DNA of 64,000 bases from Scandinavium sp036271055 (GCF_036271055.1 NZ_DATBBJ010000073.1:310001-374000); one strand, 5' to 3'; positions 52,875-62,020 are shown, counted from the first letter of the stretch. The notes: a model not told the origin generated them from the letters alone. A program made the numbers and translations.

Positions 52875-53992
52875 GCTTCGAACAACAGTTGATTGCCTGG
52901 CGTCGTGAATTACACCAGTTCCCTGAGTTATCTCTGCAAGAGTTCGTTACCACGGCGCGCATTCGCGACTGGCTGCAAAGCGCTGGACTGACTATTTTGC
53001 CTTACGCGCTTAAAACTGGCGTGGTGGTAGAAATCGGTAAAGGCGAAAAGGTGATTGCCCTGCGTGCAGATATCGATGCATTGCCGATTGAAGAAGCAAC
53101 TGACGTCGCCTTCCGTTCACAAAATGCGGGCGTGATGCATGCCTGCGGACATGATGTTCACACCAGCGTCATGCTCGGTGCGGCGCTGCTGCTCAAAGCG
53201 CGCGAAGCGGAATTACCCGGCCGCGTACGCATCCTTTTTCAGCCAGCCGAAGAGAGTTTTGGTGGCGCAAAAACGCTGATCCGCGCGGGCGCGCTGGAAG
53301 GGGTTTCCGCTATTTTCGGCATGCATAACGAACCTGGGCTGCCGGTGGGCGCCTTTGCTACTCGCGGCGGAGCGTTTTACGCCAACGTCGATCGCTTTGT
53401 GGTGCGAGTACACGGAAAGGGCGCCCACGCAGCCCGCCCTCATGAAGGAAAGGACGCCATTTTGCTTGCCAGTCAACTGGTGAGCGCGTTGCAAAGTGTC
53501 GCCAGTCGCGAGGTAAACACGCTGGATTCGGTGGTGCTCAGCGTGACGCGGATTCAGGGCGGCAATACCTGGAACGTGTTGCCGGAAAATGTCGAACTGG
53601 AAGGCACGCTGCGCACGCATCGCACCGAGGTGCAGCAGCAGGTCAAAGCGCGAGTCAGTGAAATTGCCGCCGGATTTGCCAGCGCGTTTAACGCCCAAAT
53701 TGACGTCATCTGGCATGCGGGGCCAACCGCGTTGGTGAATACCGCCGAATGGGCAGACTTTGCCACGTCCGTTGCTGACGAAGAGGGCTACCGCACTACA
53801 ACGGCCGATTTGCATATGGGCGGTGAAGATTTTGCCGTCTATCTACAGCAAATACCGGGTGCGTTCGTCAGTATCGGCAGCGCCAGTGAATTTGGTTTAC
53901 ACCATCCGGCGTTTAATCCGGATGAAAAGTTGATTGCCCCAGCGGCACATTATTTTGCCGCGCTGGCAGAAAAAGCCTTACACAACATTTAA
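52871..53992 (+). CDS. M20D amidohydrolase, YxeP-like deacetylase
   Basis: A 373-residue M20D peptidase. Metal ligands are in GVMHACGHDVHTSVM (Cys, two His), FQPAEESFGGA (Glu-Glu) and the terminal LHHPAFNP His; the dimer/substrate histidine is in GKGAHAARPHEGKDA and MGGEDFAVYLQ. Family members remove acyl groups from N-acylated amino acids. In the Bacillus yxe pathway the equivalent YxeP deacetylates N-acetylcysteine, which fits the GNAT gene further down the operon. No signal peptide is seen, so it is cytosolic. Confidence 0.87.
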   Translation: MSFEQQLIAWRRELHQFPELSLQEFVTTARIRDWLQSAGLTILPYALKTGVVVEIGKGEKVIALRADIDALPIEEATDVAFRSQNAGVMHACGHDVHTSVMLGAALLLKAREAELPGRVRILFQPAEESFGGAKTLIRAGALEGVSAIFGMHNEPGLPVGAFATRGGAFYANVDRFVVRVHGKGAHAARPHEGKDAILLASQLVSALQSVASREVNTLDSVVLSVTRIQGGNTWNVLPENVELEGTLRTHRTEVQQQVKARVSEIAAGFASAFNAQIDVIWHAGPTALVNTAEWADFATSVADEEGYRTTTADLHMGGEDFAVYLQQIPGAFVSIGSASEFGLHHPAFNPDEKLIAPAAHYFAALAEKALHNI

Positions 53993-54032
53993 TCACGCAA
54001 TTCTAATATTACCGGCAGGGTAAGGGGTCATT

Positions 54033-55349
54033 ATGTCTTCAGCACGGCAATTACGGCTTGGCACGATATTACATGGGGCTTCAGGAAATATGTCTGCCTG
54101 GCGTCACCCGGCGGCGCAGGCCGACGCAAGTATTAATTTTGAGTTTGTAAAACAGACGGCGTTAAAAGCAGAAGAAGGGAAGCTGGATTTTATTTTTGTT
54201 GCTGACGGGTTATATATCAACGAGAAATCCATTCCGCATTTTTTAAATCGCTTTGAGCCGCTAACGGTATTATCGGCGTTGGCGAGCGTGACGAAGCACC
54301 TTGGCCTGGTTGGCACCTTATCCACCTCCTACAGCGAGCCGTTTATCACCGCGCGCCAGTTTGCCAGTCTGGATCATTTGAGTAACGGGCGTGCAGGCTG
54401 GAACGTGGTGACATCGCCGCTGGAAGGCTCCGCGAAGAATTTCTCTCGTGCGCAGCATCCGGACCACGCCCTGCGTTACCGCATCGCCGATGAATATTTG
54501 CAGGTAGTGAAAGGGCTATGGGATTCCTGGGAAGAAGACGCGTTTGTACGTAATAAAGAAAGCGGGCAATTCTTTGATGCCACTAAATTGCACGCCATTG
54601 ACCATCACGGAGATTTTTTCCAGGTCGCCGGACCGCTGAATATTGGTCGCACGCCTCAGGGCAGGCCGATCATATTTCAGGCCGGTGCATCGGACGACGG
54701 GAAAAAACTGGCGGCGACGCACGCTGACGCCATTTTTACGCATCACGAGTCGCTGGCCGAAGCGCAGGTGTTTTATCAGGATGTGAAAAGTCAGCTTGAA
54801 ACTCACGGCCGCCGTGCGGATCAACTGCATATTTTCCAGGGCGTGAGCGTGATTGTCGGCGACGATGCCGATGACGTTGAGCAGCAATATCAGACTACCG
54901 CCGCATTGGTGTCCGTTGAAGACGCGCTTAATTATCTCGGACGTTATTTCGAGCACCATGATTTCAGCCAGTATCCGCTGGACGAACCGTTCCCGGAACT
55001 GGGTAATTTAGGCCAGAACAGCTTCCGTAGCACCACCGATGAAATCAAACGCAATGCGCAGACACACGGTTTGACGCTGCGCCAGGTTGCTCTGGAAGCT
55101 GCCAGCCCGCGCCCGCGTTTTTCAGGCACCGCCGAAGAAGTGGCTGATGGGTTGCAACTGTGGTTCGACAGCCACGCCGCCGACGGTTTCATCATTCAGG
55201 GCGGCACACCGGATACCTTCCCGCGCTTTGTCGATCGCGTTGTGCCCGTACTCCAGGGGCGTGGTCTGTTCCGTCACGACTATCCCGGCCACACCTTGCG
55301 TGAAAGCTTAGGTTTGTCGCTGCCCATCAATCAATTCACACAAAAATAA
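54033..55349 (+). CDS. NtaA/SnaA/DszA-type monooxygenase, YxeK-like
   Basis: A 438-residue LLM-class FMN-dependent monooxygenase of the NtaA/SnaA/DszA group. Diagnostic blocks are LGTILHGASGNMSAWRHP, VADGLYINEK, FARQFAS-type RQFASLDHLSNGRAGWNVVTSP and GRPIIFQAGASDDGK. The length matches YxeK, which cleaves N-acetyl-S-(2-succino)cysteine in Bacillus. It lies between the deacetylase and the transporter genes, with a GGGTAAGGGG-type Shine-Dalgarno before its ATG. The substrate is inferred only from neighbours. Confidence 0.87.
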   Translation: MSSARQLRLGTILHGASGNMSAWRHPAAQADASINFEFVKQTALKAEEGKLDFIFVADGLYINEKSIPHFLNRFEPLTVLSALASVTKHLGLVGTLSTSYSEPFITARQFASLDHLSNGRAGWNVVTSPLEGSAKNFSRAQHPDHALRYRIADEYLQVVKGLWDSWEEDAFVRNKESGQFFDATKLHAIDHHGDFFQVAGPLNIGRTPQGRPIIFQAGASDDGKKLAATHADAIFTHHESLAEAQVFYQDVKSQLETHGRRADQLHIFQGVSVIVGDDADDVEQQYQTTAALVSVEDALNYLGRYFEHHDFSQYPLDEPFPELGNLGQNSFRSTTDEIKRNAQTHGLTLRQVALEAASPRPRFSGTAEEVADGLQLWFDSHAADGFIIQGGTPDTFPRFVDRVVPVLQGRGLFRHDYPGHTLRESLGLSLPINQFTQK

Positions 55350-55360
55350 GAGACTTCACC

Positions 55361-56293
55361 ATGCAAAAATCATCGCTGCTGCTTGCCATCGCGCTGGCTT
55401 TTTCCGGACTGGCGCAGGCCAATGACGTCACCATTAACGGCACGGGCGTGAGCGTCGAAGCCAATAAAACACCGGTCAATACCGACAAAAACCCTTCGGC
55501 TATTTCGCAACTGCCAGCCGGGTTTAAACCGGCAGTACCGGGTAAATTTACCGTCGCGGTGGCAGGGCTGAATCAGCCGCCGCTGACCGTGTTCTCTGAC
55601 GACAATAAAACGCTGCTCGGCAGTGAAGTGGATATCGCCCGTCTTGTCGCTGACAGCCTTGGGCTGCAATTAAACGTCGTCGTGACCTCATGGGAAGACT
55701 GGCCGCTCGGCGTGGCATCTGGCAAATATGACGCCGCAGTCAGCAATATTACGGTCACAAAAGAGCGCAAAGAGAAGTTTGATTTTGCGACTTACCGGAA
55801 AGATTCCCTCGGTTTCTACGTTAAATCGGGCAGTCAGATCAGCAAAATTGAAACTGCGCCGGATATCGCCGGGCTGAACATCATCGTCGGGTCCGGCACC
55901 AATCAGGAAGCCATTCTACTGGCGTGGAATGCCGAAAACCTCAAAAAAGGCTTAAAACCGTTCACCCCGATTTACACCAAAGACGATGCCGCACAAACCC
56001 TGGCGTTACAGTCCGGGCGCGCAGATGCGTTCTTTGGCCCGAACGTGATTGGCGCGTGGAAAGCGGCGCTGAACGGCAAAACCAAACTGGTTGGCAGCGT
56101 GGATGGCGGCTGGCCGAAGGCGGCACACATCGCCGTAACGCTGAAAAAAGGCAGCGGATTAGCTGAGCCCGTTCAAACGGCGCTGAATGGCGTCATCAAA
56201 AACGGCGATTACGACAAAGTGCTGAACCGTTGGGGCGAAGGCGTCGAGCGCATTCCGCAGTCTGAAGTGAACCCTGCCGGACTCGGCGATTAA
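55361..56293 (+). CDS. Polar amino-acid-type ABC substrate-binding protein 1
   Basis: A 310-residue periplasmic protein (signal peptide ending near LAQAND) of SBP family 3. Conserved blocks are FTVAVAGLNQPPLTVFSDDNKTLLGSEVDIARLVADSLGLQ, TSWEDWPLGVASGKYDAAVSN and KERKEKFDFATYRKDSLGF. It is clearly a paralogue of the protein at 58503-59399. It binds the imported compound for the permease and ATPase encoded three genes on. The N-terminal extension between the signal and SBP core (VTINGTGVSVEANKTPVN) is longer than usual. Confidence 0.88.
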   Translation: MQKSSLLLAIALAFSGLAQANDVTINGTGVSVEANKTPVNTDKNPSAISQLPAGFKPAVPGKFTVAVAGLNQPPLTVFSDDNKTLLGSEVDIARLVADSLGLQLNVVVTSWEDWPLGVASGKYDAAVSNITVTKERKEKFDFATYRKDSLGFYVKSGSQISKIETAPDIAGLNIIVGSGTNQEAILLAWNAENLKKGLKPFTPIYTKDDAAQTLALQSGRADAFFGPNVIGAWKAALNGKTKLVGSVDGGWPKAAHIAVTLKKGSGLAEPVQTALNGVIKNGDYDKVLNRWGEGVERIPQSEVNPAGLGD

Positions 56294-56303
56294 GGAGCCC
56301 ACC

Positions 56304-56813
56304 ATGAGCGAACGCTTTCGTGATGTCTCGCCGGAAGACGCTGAACTCCAGCCGATTCTGAACGGTCTGTTTGCCGAATACGCCGCGCGTTATGGCGACT
56401 ATTTCTCGCGTGATGCCGAGGTGGAAAACACCGAGTGGTATCTCGCCCCACAGGGGCTATTTATCGTACTTGAACGTGACGGGGTGATCATCGCGACCGG
56501 CGCGTACAAACCCTATGACGCTCAGACGGCCGAAATCAAACGCATCTGGACCGACAAGACGCTACGCCAGCAAGGGCTTGCCGGGCGAATTGTCGCCGAA
56601 CTGGAAAGAAGGGCGCTGCTTGCCGGTTACAGCCAGATGTACCTGACAACCGGGTTTCGCCAGCCAGAAGCGGTGCGCTTGTATTTGAGCCAGGGCTATC
56701 AGCCGCAATTCGATCTCAACCGTGATCCGGAAGAGTACAGCCGACCGCCGTTTGACGGACGCCTTCGGTTCACCAAAGTGCTGGCGGTTCCTGCGCTCAG
56801 CAAAAGTGCCTGA
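56304..56813 (+). CDS. GNAT acetyltransferase, YxeL-like
   Basis: A 169-residue GNAT protein. The acetyl-CoA loop is TDKTLRQQGLAGRIVAELERRAL, with TAEIKRIW strand beta4 and LTTGFRQPEAVRLYLSQGYQP. In yxe-type operons the acetyltransferase N-acetylates an S-substituted cysteine before oxidation and deacetylation, and this gene sits in the equivalent position. AAGGAG precedes the start, ten bases after the binding-protein stop. Substrate assignment is inference. Confidence 0.84.
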   Translation: MSERFRDVSPEDAELQPILNGLFAEYAARYGDYFSRDAEVENTEWYLAPQGLFIVLERDGVIIATGAYKPYDAQTAEIKRIWTDKTLRQQGLAGRIVAELERRALLAGYSQMYLTTGFRQPEAVRLYLSQGYQPQFDLNRDPEEYSRPPFDGRLRFTKVLAVPALSKSA

Positions 56814-56822
56814 GGAGTGACG

Positions 56823-57746
56823 ATGAAAAGCAATGAGATCATCAAAGTGGTGCCAGCGCGGTATCCGCTGCGGATTGTCGGGGCCGGCGTGGCGCTGTTG
56901 ATTCTGGCGATTGTCGTTCAGTCGGTAGCGTTTAACCCGCGCTGGGAATGGGGCGTATTCGCTCGTTGGTTCTTTGACCCGGTGATTCTGGAAGGATTAG
57001 GACAGACGCTGTTATTGACGCTGCTCGGCACGGTTTTGAGCGTGATTTTCGGCGGCGTACTGGCGCTTTCCCGGCTCTCATCATCCTGGTTACTCAGCAG
57101 CCTGGCCTGGGCGTATATCTGGCTGTTTCGCTCGCTCCCGCTGATTGTGGTGCTGATCGTTCTCTACAATTTTTCGTATCTCTACGACACGCTGTCGCTC
57201 GGCATTCCCTTCACCGGTATCGAATGGGTGAGTTACCAGACCATCAACGTACTGGGGCAGTTCTCCACCGCCGTTGTCGGTTTGACGCTGGTGCAAAGCG
57301 CGTATACGGCTGAAATCATTCGCGGCGGTTTTTTGGGTGTCGATCATGGGCAGTACGAAGCCGCATCTGCACTCGGTTTGCCTGCATGGCGGCGTACACT
57401 GCGCATTATTCTGCCGCAGGCGTTACGCACTATTTTACCGTCCGGTTTCAACGAAATTATCAGCCTCGCCAAAGGCACAGCGATGGTTTATGTGCTGGCG
57501 ATGCCGGAGCTGTTTTACACCATCCAGATGATTTACAACCGCACGCAGGAAGTGATCCCGCTGCTGATGGTGGGCGCGGTGTGGTATCTGGTGATCACCA
57601 GTTTCCTCTCCGCGATTCAGTATCTGGTGGAACGTGCGCTGGCGAAGAGTGAACGCCGCTCTGCTGTGAACAGCAACCGCAGCCGCGTCGTAACGCCTGC
57701 ATCTCCTGCAACTGCCCCGGAGGCCGCACATGCTCAACTCTCCTGA
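56823..57746 (+). CDS. Polar amino-acid ABC transporter permease
   Basis: A 307-residue permease of the HisM/GlnP type with five or six helices. The EAA coupling motif is YEAASALGLPAWRRTLRIILPQALRTILPSG, and SLPLIVVLIVLYNF and QSAYTAEIIRGG are typical. Start 56823 follows GAGGAG; a GTG two codons upstream is unlikely. It probably acts as a homodimer, since only one permease gene is present. It overlaps the ATPase gene by 17 bases. Confidence 0.88.
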   Translation: MKSNEIIKVVPARYPLRIVGAGVALLILAIVVQSVAFNPRWEWGVFARWFFDPVILEGLGQTLLLTLLGTVLSVIFGGVLALSRLSSSWLLSSLAWAYIWLFRSLPLIVVLIVLYNFSYLYDTLSLGIPFTGIEWVSYQTINVLGQFSTAVVGLTLVQSAYTAEIIRGGFLGVDHGQYEAASALGLPAWRRTLRIILPQALRTILPSGFNEIISLAKGTAMVYVLAMPELFYTIQMIYNRTQEVIPLLMVGAVWYLVITSFLSAIQYLVERALAKSERRSAVNSNRSRVVTPASPATAPEAAHAQLS

Positions 57747-58506
57747 AGGCCATATTTCGATTACCGGCGTCAGTAAATATTATGGCCGTCACAAGGCGCT
57801 GGATAACGTATCGCTGGAGATCCCACCCGGCACAGTGACGGTGATTTTAGGCCCGTCCGGTTCGGGGAAATCGACGCTGCTGCGCACCATTAACCATCTG
57901 GAACGCGTCGACGAAGGTTTTATCCAGATTGACGGCGATTACATCGGCTATCGTCGACAGGGCGACAAGCTGTATGAACTTAAAGAGAAAGAGATCCTCC
58001 GTCAGCGCGTCAACGTGGGTTATGTGTTTCAGAACTTTAATCTGTTCCCGCACATGACGGTGCTGGAAAACCTGATTGAAGCCCCGGTGGCGCATCGTCA
58101 GCTCAGCAAGAAACAGGCGATTGAGCGCGCTTATGAATTGCTGGATGTGGTTGGATTACGCAACAAAGCCGATGCATGGTCGCGGCATCTTTCCGGCGGT
58201 CAACAGCAGCGCATTGCTATTGCGCGGGCGTTGGCGTTGAGGCCGCGCGTGATGCTGTTTGATGAACCGACCTCGGCGCTCGATCCGGAACTTGTCGGAG
58301 AGGTACTGGACGTTATCAAAACGCTGGCGCGTTCCGGTACGACGCTGGTCGTCGTGACCCATGAGATTGGTTTCGCGCGTGAAGTGGCCGATCAAGTCGT
58401 GTTTATGGTCGACGGAAAAATCGTTGAACAGGGCGAAAGTGAAGCGGTGCTCAACCACCCGCAACACCCGCGAACGCGTCAGTTTTTATCGAAGGTACTG
58501 TCATGA
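57730..58506 (+). CDS. Polar amino-acid ABC transporter ATPase
   Basis: A 258-residue GlnQ/HisP-type ATPase: Walker A LGPSGSGKSTLL, Q-loop YVFQNFNLFPHMTV, signature LSGGQQQR, Walker B VMLFDEPTSALDPE and switch VTHEIGFAREVADQV. It has no C-terminal regulatory domain. It overlaps the permease upstream and the second binding-protein gene downstream (four bases), so both translate together. Confidence 0.9.
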   Translation: MLNSPEGHISITGVSKYYGRHKALDNVSLEIPPGTVTVILGPSGSGKSTLLRTINHLERVDEGFIQIDGDYIGYRRQGDKLYELKEKEILRQRVNVGYVFQNFNLFPHMTVLENLIEAPVAHRQLSKKQAIERAYELLDVVGLRNKADAWSRHLSGGQQQRIAIARALALRPRVMLFDEPTSALDPELVGEVLDVIKTLARSGTTLVVVTHEIGFAREVADQVVFMVDGKIVEQGESEAVLNHPQHPRTRQFLSKVLS

Positions 58507-59399
58507 CGAAATGGACATTATTGGGCGCATTGCTCTGCGCCAGCGGCGCGATGGCAGAAGGGCACATCGACCTGAAAGCCAACGAACAACCGTTGCCCGT
58601 CACGCGCGATGAAAAGGCGATCGCGAAGATCCCGGCAAACTATAAATTCGTTGAACCCGGTACGCTGACGGTCGCCATTTCAGCGTTAAATTCACCTCCA
58701 CTGGCGCTACTCGCCAGCGATAATCGCACACGCATCGGCAGTGACCCCGATATTGCCCGTTTGCTGGCGGGCAGTCTTGGCCTGAAATTGAAACTGGTGC
58801 CAACGGCGTGGGAAGACTGGCCGCTTGGGATCACCTCCGGGCGTTATGACGTGGCGCTGGTCAACATTGCCGTCACCGAACAGCGCAAAGAGAAGTTCGA
58901 TTTCGCCACCTATCGCGTCGATTCGCTGGCCTTTTCGGTAAAAGCAGATAGCCCGATTCAGGCGGTGAAAGGCCCGGCCGATCTCTCCGGCAAAAAAGTG
59001 ATTGTCGGCTCCGGCACTAATCAGGAGCGCATTTTGCTCGGCTGGAACACGATCAATGAGAAAGCAGGGCGTGCGCCAGCATTGCCGGTGTATTTGACCG
59101 ATGATGCGTCGGGTAATTTGTATATTCAGTCCGGACGCGCGGATGTGTTCTTTGGACCACAGTCTGTCTCGGCTTATAAAGCCGCGTTAACGGGTAAAAC
59201 CAAAGTGGTCGGTCTGGGTCCGAAAAAAGCCTTTGTCGCCACCACCACTAAAAAAGGCAACCAACTGGTTTATGCCTTACAGGCGGCACTCGATGGCGGT
59301 ATTGCCCGTGGGGACGTGCCGCGCATTCTTGCCCGTTGGGGTGAAGACGGTGAAGGCGTCGCACAATCCGACGTGAACCCGCCAGGGATCACCTATTAA
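58503..59399 (+). CDS. Polar amino-acid-type ABC substrate-binding protein 2
   Basis: A 298-residue periplasmic SBP family 3 protein with a short signal peptide ending near GAMAEG. It parallels the first binding protein throughout (ISALNSPPLALLASDNRTRIGSDPDIARLLAG, TAWEDWPLGITSGRYDVALVN, EQRKEKFDFATYRVDSLAF, SGRADVFFGP). It closes the operon. Two binding proteins with one permease suggest that two related compounds, for example two S-substituted cysteines, enter by one channel. Confidence 0.88.
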   Translation: MTKWTLLGALLCASGAMAEGHIDLKANEQPLPVTRDEKAIAKIPANYKFVEPGTLTVAISALNSPPLALLASDNRTRIGSDPDIARLLAGSLGLKLKLVPTAWEDWPLGITSGRYDVALVNIAVTEQRKEKFDFATYRVDSLAFSVKADSPIQAVKGPADLSGKKVIVGSGTNQERILLGWNTINEKAGRAPALPVYLTDDASGNLYIQSGRADVFFGPQSVSAYKAALTGKTKVVGLGPKKAFVATTTKKGNQLVYALQAALDGGIARGDVPRILARWGEDGEGVAQSDVNPPGITY

Positions 59400-59446
59400 G
59401 CATTTGGGTCCATACTGTTGTTTCTGCATCCACAGAGGAACAACGT

Positions 59447-60079
59447 ATGTTAACGCTCTATGGTGTGCCGGGCTGGGGCTCGGCAATCAGCGAAGTGATG
59501 CTGACGATGGCGGACATGCCGTACCATTTTGTTGATGTGAACGGCTTCGACAGCCCGGGCCCTCAGCATGATGTGCTTGAACAAATCAATCCCCTTTGCC
59601 AGGTGCCAACGCTGCGCCTGGAGGACGGGACGATCATGACTGAATCGGCGGCTATTGCGCTGATGATCCTCGATAAGCATCCAGAACTTGCACCGGCCAT
59701 CGGTATGCCGCAACGGCATCTGTTCCAGCGTCTGTTGGTATGGTTGGTCGCGAATGTCTACCCGACTTTCACTTACGCGGATTATCCGGAACGTTTTACG
59801 CCAGATGCACCGGAACAGTTGAAAAACAGTTGTATTGCTTACCGAAAAACGCTGTACCTGTGGCTGGATCAACAACTGGCGGGACCGTATGCAATGGGTG
59901 ACAGTGTCACGCTGCTCGATGCTTATATTGTAGTGATGAGAACCTGGGGACCCCGTGCGGCGTGGTTTGCGGAAAACACACCGAGGATTAGCGCCATTGC
60001 CGACTACATCGCTCAGCGTGAAGAACTGCAAAACGTTTTGCGTAAAAACGACATCTTAACTGCACAAAACGCCAATTAA
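59447..60079 (+). CDS. yncG: YncG glutathione S-transferase family protein
   Basis: A 210-residue GST-fold protein: thioredoxin-like N-terminal domain (LTLYGVPGWGSAISEVMLTMADMPY) with NPLCQVPTLRLEDGTIMTESAAIALMI, then an all-helical domain (LFQRLLVWLVANVYPTFTYADYPERF). It matches K-12 YncG (205 residues). GAGGA precedes the ATG. Substrate not known. It follows the ABC operon by 47 bases but is on the K-12 backbone, so read-through is possible rather than certain. Confidence 0.92.
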   Translation: MLTLYGVPGWGSAISEVMLTMADMPYHFVDVNGFDSPGPQHDVLEQINPLCQVPTLRLEDGTIMTESAAIALMILDKHPELAPAIGMPQRHLFQRLLVWLVANVYPTFTYADYPERFTPDAPEQLKNSCIAYRKTLYLWLDQQLAGPYAMGDSVTLLDAYIVVMRTWGPRAAWFAENTPRISAIADYIAQREELQNVLRKNDILTAQNAN

Positions 60080-60126
60080 GACGCTGAGAAGGTGATAGTT
60101 TTAAGCAACACAATAAGGAGACCACC

Positions 60127-60357
60127 ATGCCGCACGTAGACATCAAATGCTTTCCCCGTGATCTGAACGACGAACAAAAAACCGCGCTGGCGGCCGACAT
60201 TGCGGCAGCCATTACCCGTCATCTGGGCAGTAAAGATGGCGCGATCAGCGTCGCGTTGAATCAGGTCGCTGAGACCGACTGGAAATCGCAGGTTTGGGAT
60301 ACAGAAATCGCGCCTCAGCTTGAGACGTTGATTAAAAAACCGGGTTACAGTCTGTAA
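60127..60357 (+). CDS. pptA: PptA 4-oxalocrotonate tautomerase-like enzyme
   Basis: A 76-residue tautomerase-superfamily protein with Pro1 as the catalytic base after Met removal (PHVDIKCFPRDL), like K-12 PptA (YdcE, 77 residues). The C-terminal LIKKPGYSL is shared. K-12 PptA dimerises and converts enol to keto forms of phenylpyruvate in vitro; the physiological substrate is open. GGAG precedes the ATG. It converges on yddH at a short palindrome. Confidence 0.93.
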   Translation: MPHVDIKCFPRDLNDEQKTALAADIAAAITRHLGSKDGAISVALNQVAETDWKSQVWDTEIAPQLETLIKKPGYSL

Positions 60358-60371
60358 CTATCCTCTGTAGA

Positions 60372-60400
60372 TTGCCCGGCAAGCGTGCGCTGTCGGGCAA
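60372..60400. repeat. REP-like palindrome between pptA and yddH
   Basis: TTGCCCGGCA and TGTCGGGCAA pair over ten positions with one G-T, loop of nine bases. No clear T tract on either side. Confidence 0.6.
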
Positions 60401-60408
60401 CTTATTAC

Positions 60409-60981
60409 TCACTCCGCCGCTTTAACCATTTTCCCGCTGGTCACAAACGTCCCCGCTCCGAGATGATGCAGCGTGTTTCGTCTGTCGCCGTTAAACTGCC
60501 AGCGCCCGGCGATAAAGGCTTGTTCGTCTGCCGCGGCGGCGACGACTTCGCCAAACAGCGTGTCGTATTTCTCTTGTGCCGCCGTCGCGGGCAGCAATTT
60601 ACATTCCATCCACGCCAGGCATTTCTCTTCCACGACCGGCAGACCTAAAACCGGGCCGTGTATGACTGGAATGCCATAGCAGTTGAATTTATCTTCATCG
60701 CGCCCGCTGACGCTACCCACCGCGTAGGTCCAGTTCGCCGCGTCGACGGCGGGGATCACGATGCCAAATTTTCCGCTGCGTTCAATCAACTCCCGCGACC
60801 AGGCACTTTTATCCACCACAATAGCAATGCGCGGCGGCTCAAACTCTACCGGCATCGACCATGCGGCGGCCATAATGTTGCGGCGATCGATACTCTCGTC
60901 ATAGCTGGTAATCAAGACGGTCGGGCCGTGATTGAGCAGGCGACTGGCATGTTTTAATTCCACGGGACGAAAACGGCTCAT
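60409..60981 (-). CDS. yddH: YddH flavin reductase-like FMN-binding protein
   Basis: A 190-residue protein matching K-12 YddH (189 residues). The flavin-reductase-like FMN-binding split barrel is shown by GPTVLITSYDE, NIMAAAWSMPVEFEPPRIAIVVDK and GKFGIVIPAVDAANWTYAVG. It may supply reduced flavin; notably, the two LLM monooxygenases nearby need such a partner, but no link is proven. Start 60981 (MSRFRPVEL) follows AGGAG; a much longer upstream frame, overlapping nhoA, is not used. Confidence 0.92.
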   Translation of the reverse strand: MSRFRPVELKHASRLLNHGPTVLITSYDESIDRRNIMAAAWSMPVEFEPPRIAIVVDKSAWSRELIERSGKFGIVIPAVDAANWTYAVGSVSGRDEDKFNCYGIPVIHGPVLGLPVVEEKCLAWMECKLLPATAAQEKYDTLFGEVVAAAADEQAFIAGRWQFNGDRRNTLHHLGAGTFVTSGKMVKAAE

Positions 60982-61132
60982 AGCAATTCTCCTGATAATT
61001 TTTCGCATTAAAGCCTGTTCCTGGCGCAGAAAATAGCGGTCGCGCACAAACGGTAAAAATGACCGCACAAAAACGCCAGCCAGACGAAAAAAATACGTTA
61101 TAAACACACTATATCTGAAGCATGGAGGCCGT

Positions 61133-61978
61133 ATGAGCCCATTTTTAACCGCGTATTTTGACCGTCTTAGCTGGACAGAAACCGCCGCTGTCGACATCGA
61201 TACCCTGCGTGCGCTGCATCTGCGCCACAATTGCACTATTCCGTTTGAGAATCTGGATGTGCTCTTGCCGCGTGAAATCCAGCTCGATGACGCATCTCTT
61301 GAAGATAAACTGATTGCTGCCCGTCGCGGCGGGTATTGTTTCGAGCAAAACGGTTTGTTTGAGCGCGTGTTGCGTGAAATTGGTTTTGATGTGCGGAGTG
61401 TGTTGGGGCGTGTGGTGTTGTCGAATCCTCCACAAATGCCGCCGCGTACGCACCGTCTTTTAGTTGTGGAACTGGCGGGCGAACGCTGGATTGCTGACGT
61501 CGGTTTCGGCGGACAAACACTGACCGCACCGATTTTATTGCAGGCCAACAAAGAGCAAACCACGCCGCACGGCGTGTATCGTTTACTGAACGAGGGCAAC
61601 GACTGGACGCTCCAGTTCCGTCATCACGATCGCTGGCAATCGATGTATATCTTTGACCTGGTGCCGCAGTATTTCTCTGACTATGTGGCGGGTAACTTCT
61701 GGTCGGCACACTGGCCGCAGTCGCATTTCCGTCATCATCTGTTGATGTGCCGTCATCTGCCGGACGGCGGCAAACTGACGCTGACCAACTTCCATTTTAC
61801 CCATCAGGAAAACGGCCATACCGTCGAGCAAATCAATCTGCCGGACGTAGAGAGTCTGTATTTACTGTTGCAGGATAAATTCGGGCAGGGCGTGGATGAC
61901 CCGAAAAATGGTTTCACGCTGGCTGATTTGGCGGCGGTGATGGCTGCATTTGATACCCATGCGGAAGCGGGGAAATAA
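61133..61978 (+). CDS. nhoA: NhoA arylamine N-acetyltransferase
   Basis: A 281-residue cytosolic arylamine N-acetyltransferase with the triad C69 (RRGGYCFEQN), H107 (PPRTHRLL) and D122 (ADVGFGG). Length equals that of K-12 NhoA. It transfers acetyl groups from acetyl-CoA to aromatic amines, hydroxylamines and hydrazines. The start is preceded by GGAGG. It is divergent from yddH and precedes an inserted lysozyme/immunity pair that takes the place of yddE. Confidence 0.94.
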   Translation: MSPFLTAYFDRLSWTETAAVDIDTLRALHLRHNCTIPFENLDVLLPREIQLDDASLEDKLIAARRGGYCFEQNGLFERVLREIGFDVRSVLGRVVLSNPPQMPPRTHRLLVVELAGERWIADVGFGGQTLTAPILLQANKEQTTPHGVYRLLNEGNDWTLQFRHHDRWQSMYIFDLVPQYFSDYVAGNFWSAHWPQSHFRHHLLMCRHLPDGGKLTLTNFHFTHQENGHTVEQINLPDVESLYLLLQDKFGQGVDDPKNGFTLADLAAVMAAFDTHAEAGK

Positions 61979-61995
61979 TCTATTTCACTTGACTT

Positions 61996-62020
61996 GCTCC
62001 TCTCCATTGCGGAGAGGAGC
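61996..62020. repeat. Perfect inverted repeat after nhoA
   Basis: GCTCCTCTCC and GGAGAGGAGC form a ten-base-pair stem with a five-base loop 18 bases after the nhoA stop. No T tract follows. It may mark the junction with the inserted pair or end nhoA transcription. Confidence 0.55.

Noticed and set aside
11874..60400. Repeated GC-rich palindromes (11874, 21698, 34811, 60372) as a possible CRISPR or mobile element
   Set aside because: They are scattered singly between convergent genes and lack regular spacers; they fit REP/BIME elements.
60982..61599. Long upstream extension of the yddH reading frame
   Set aside because: It overlaps nhoA on the other strand, while a strong AGGAG precedes the ATG at 60981 that matches the K-12 N-terminus.
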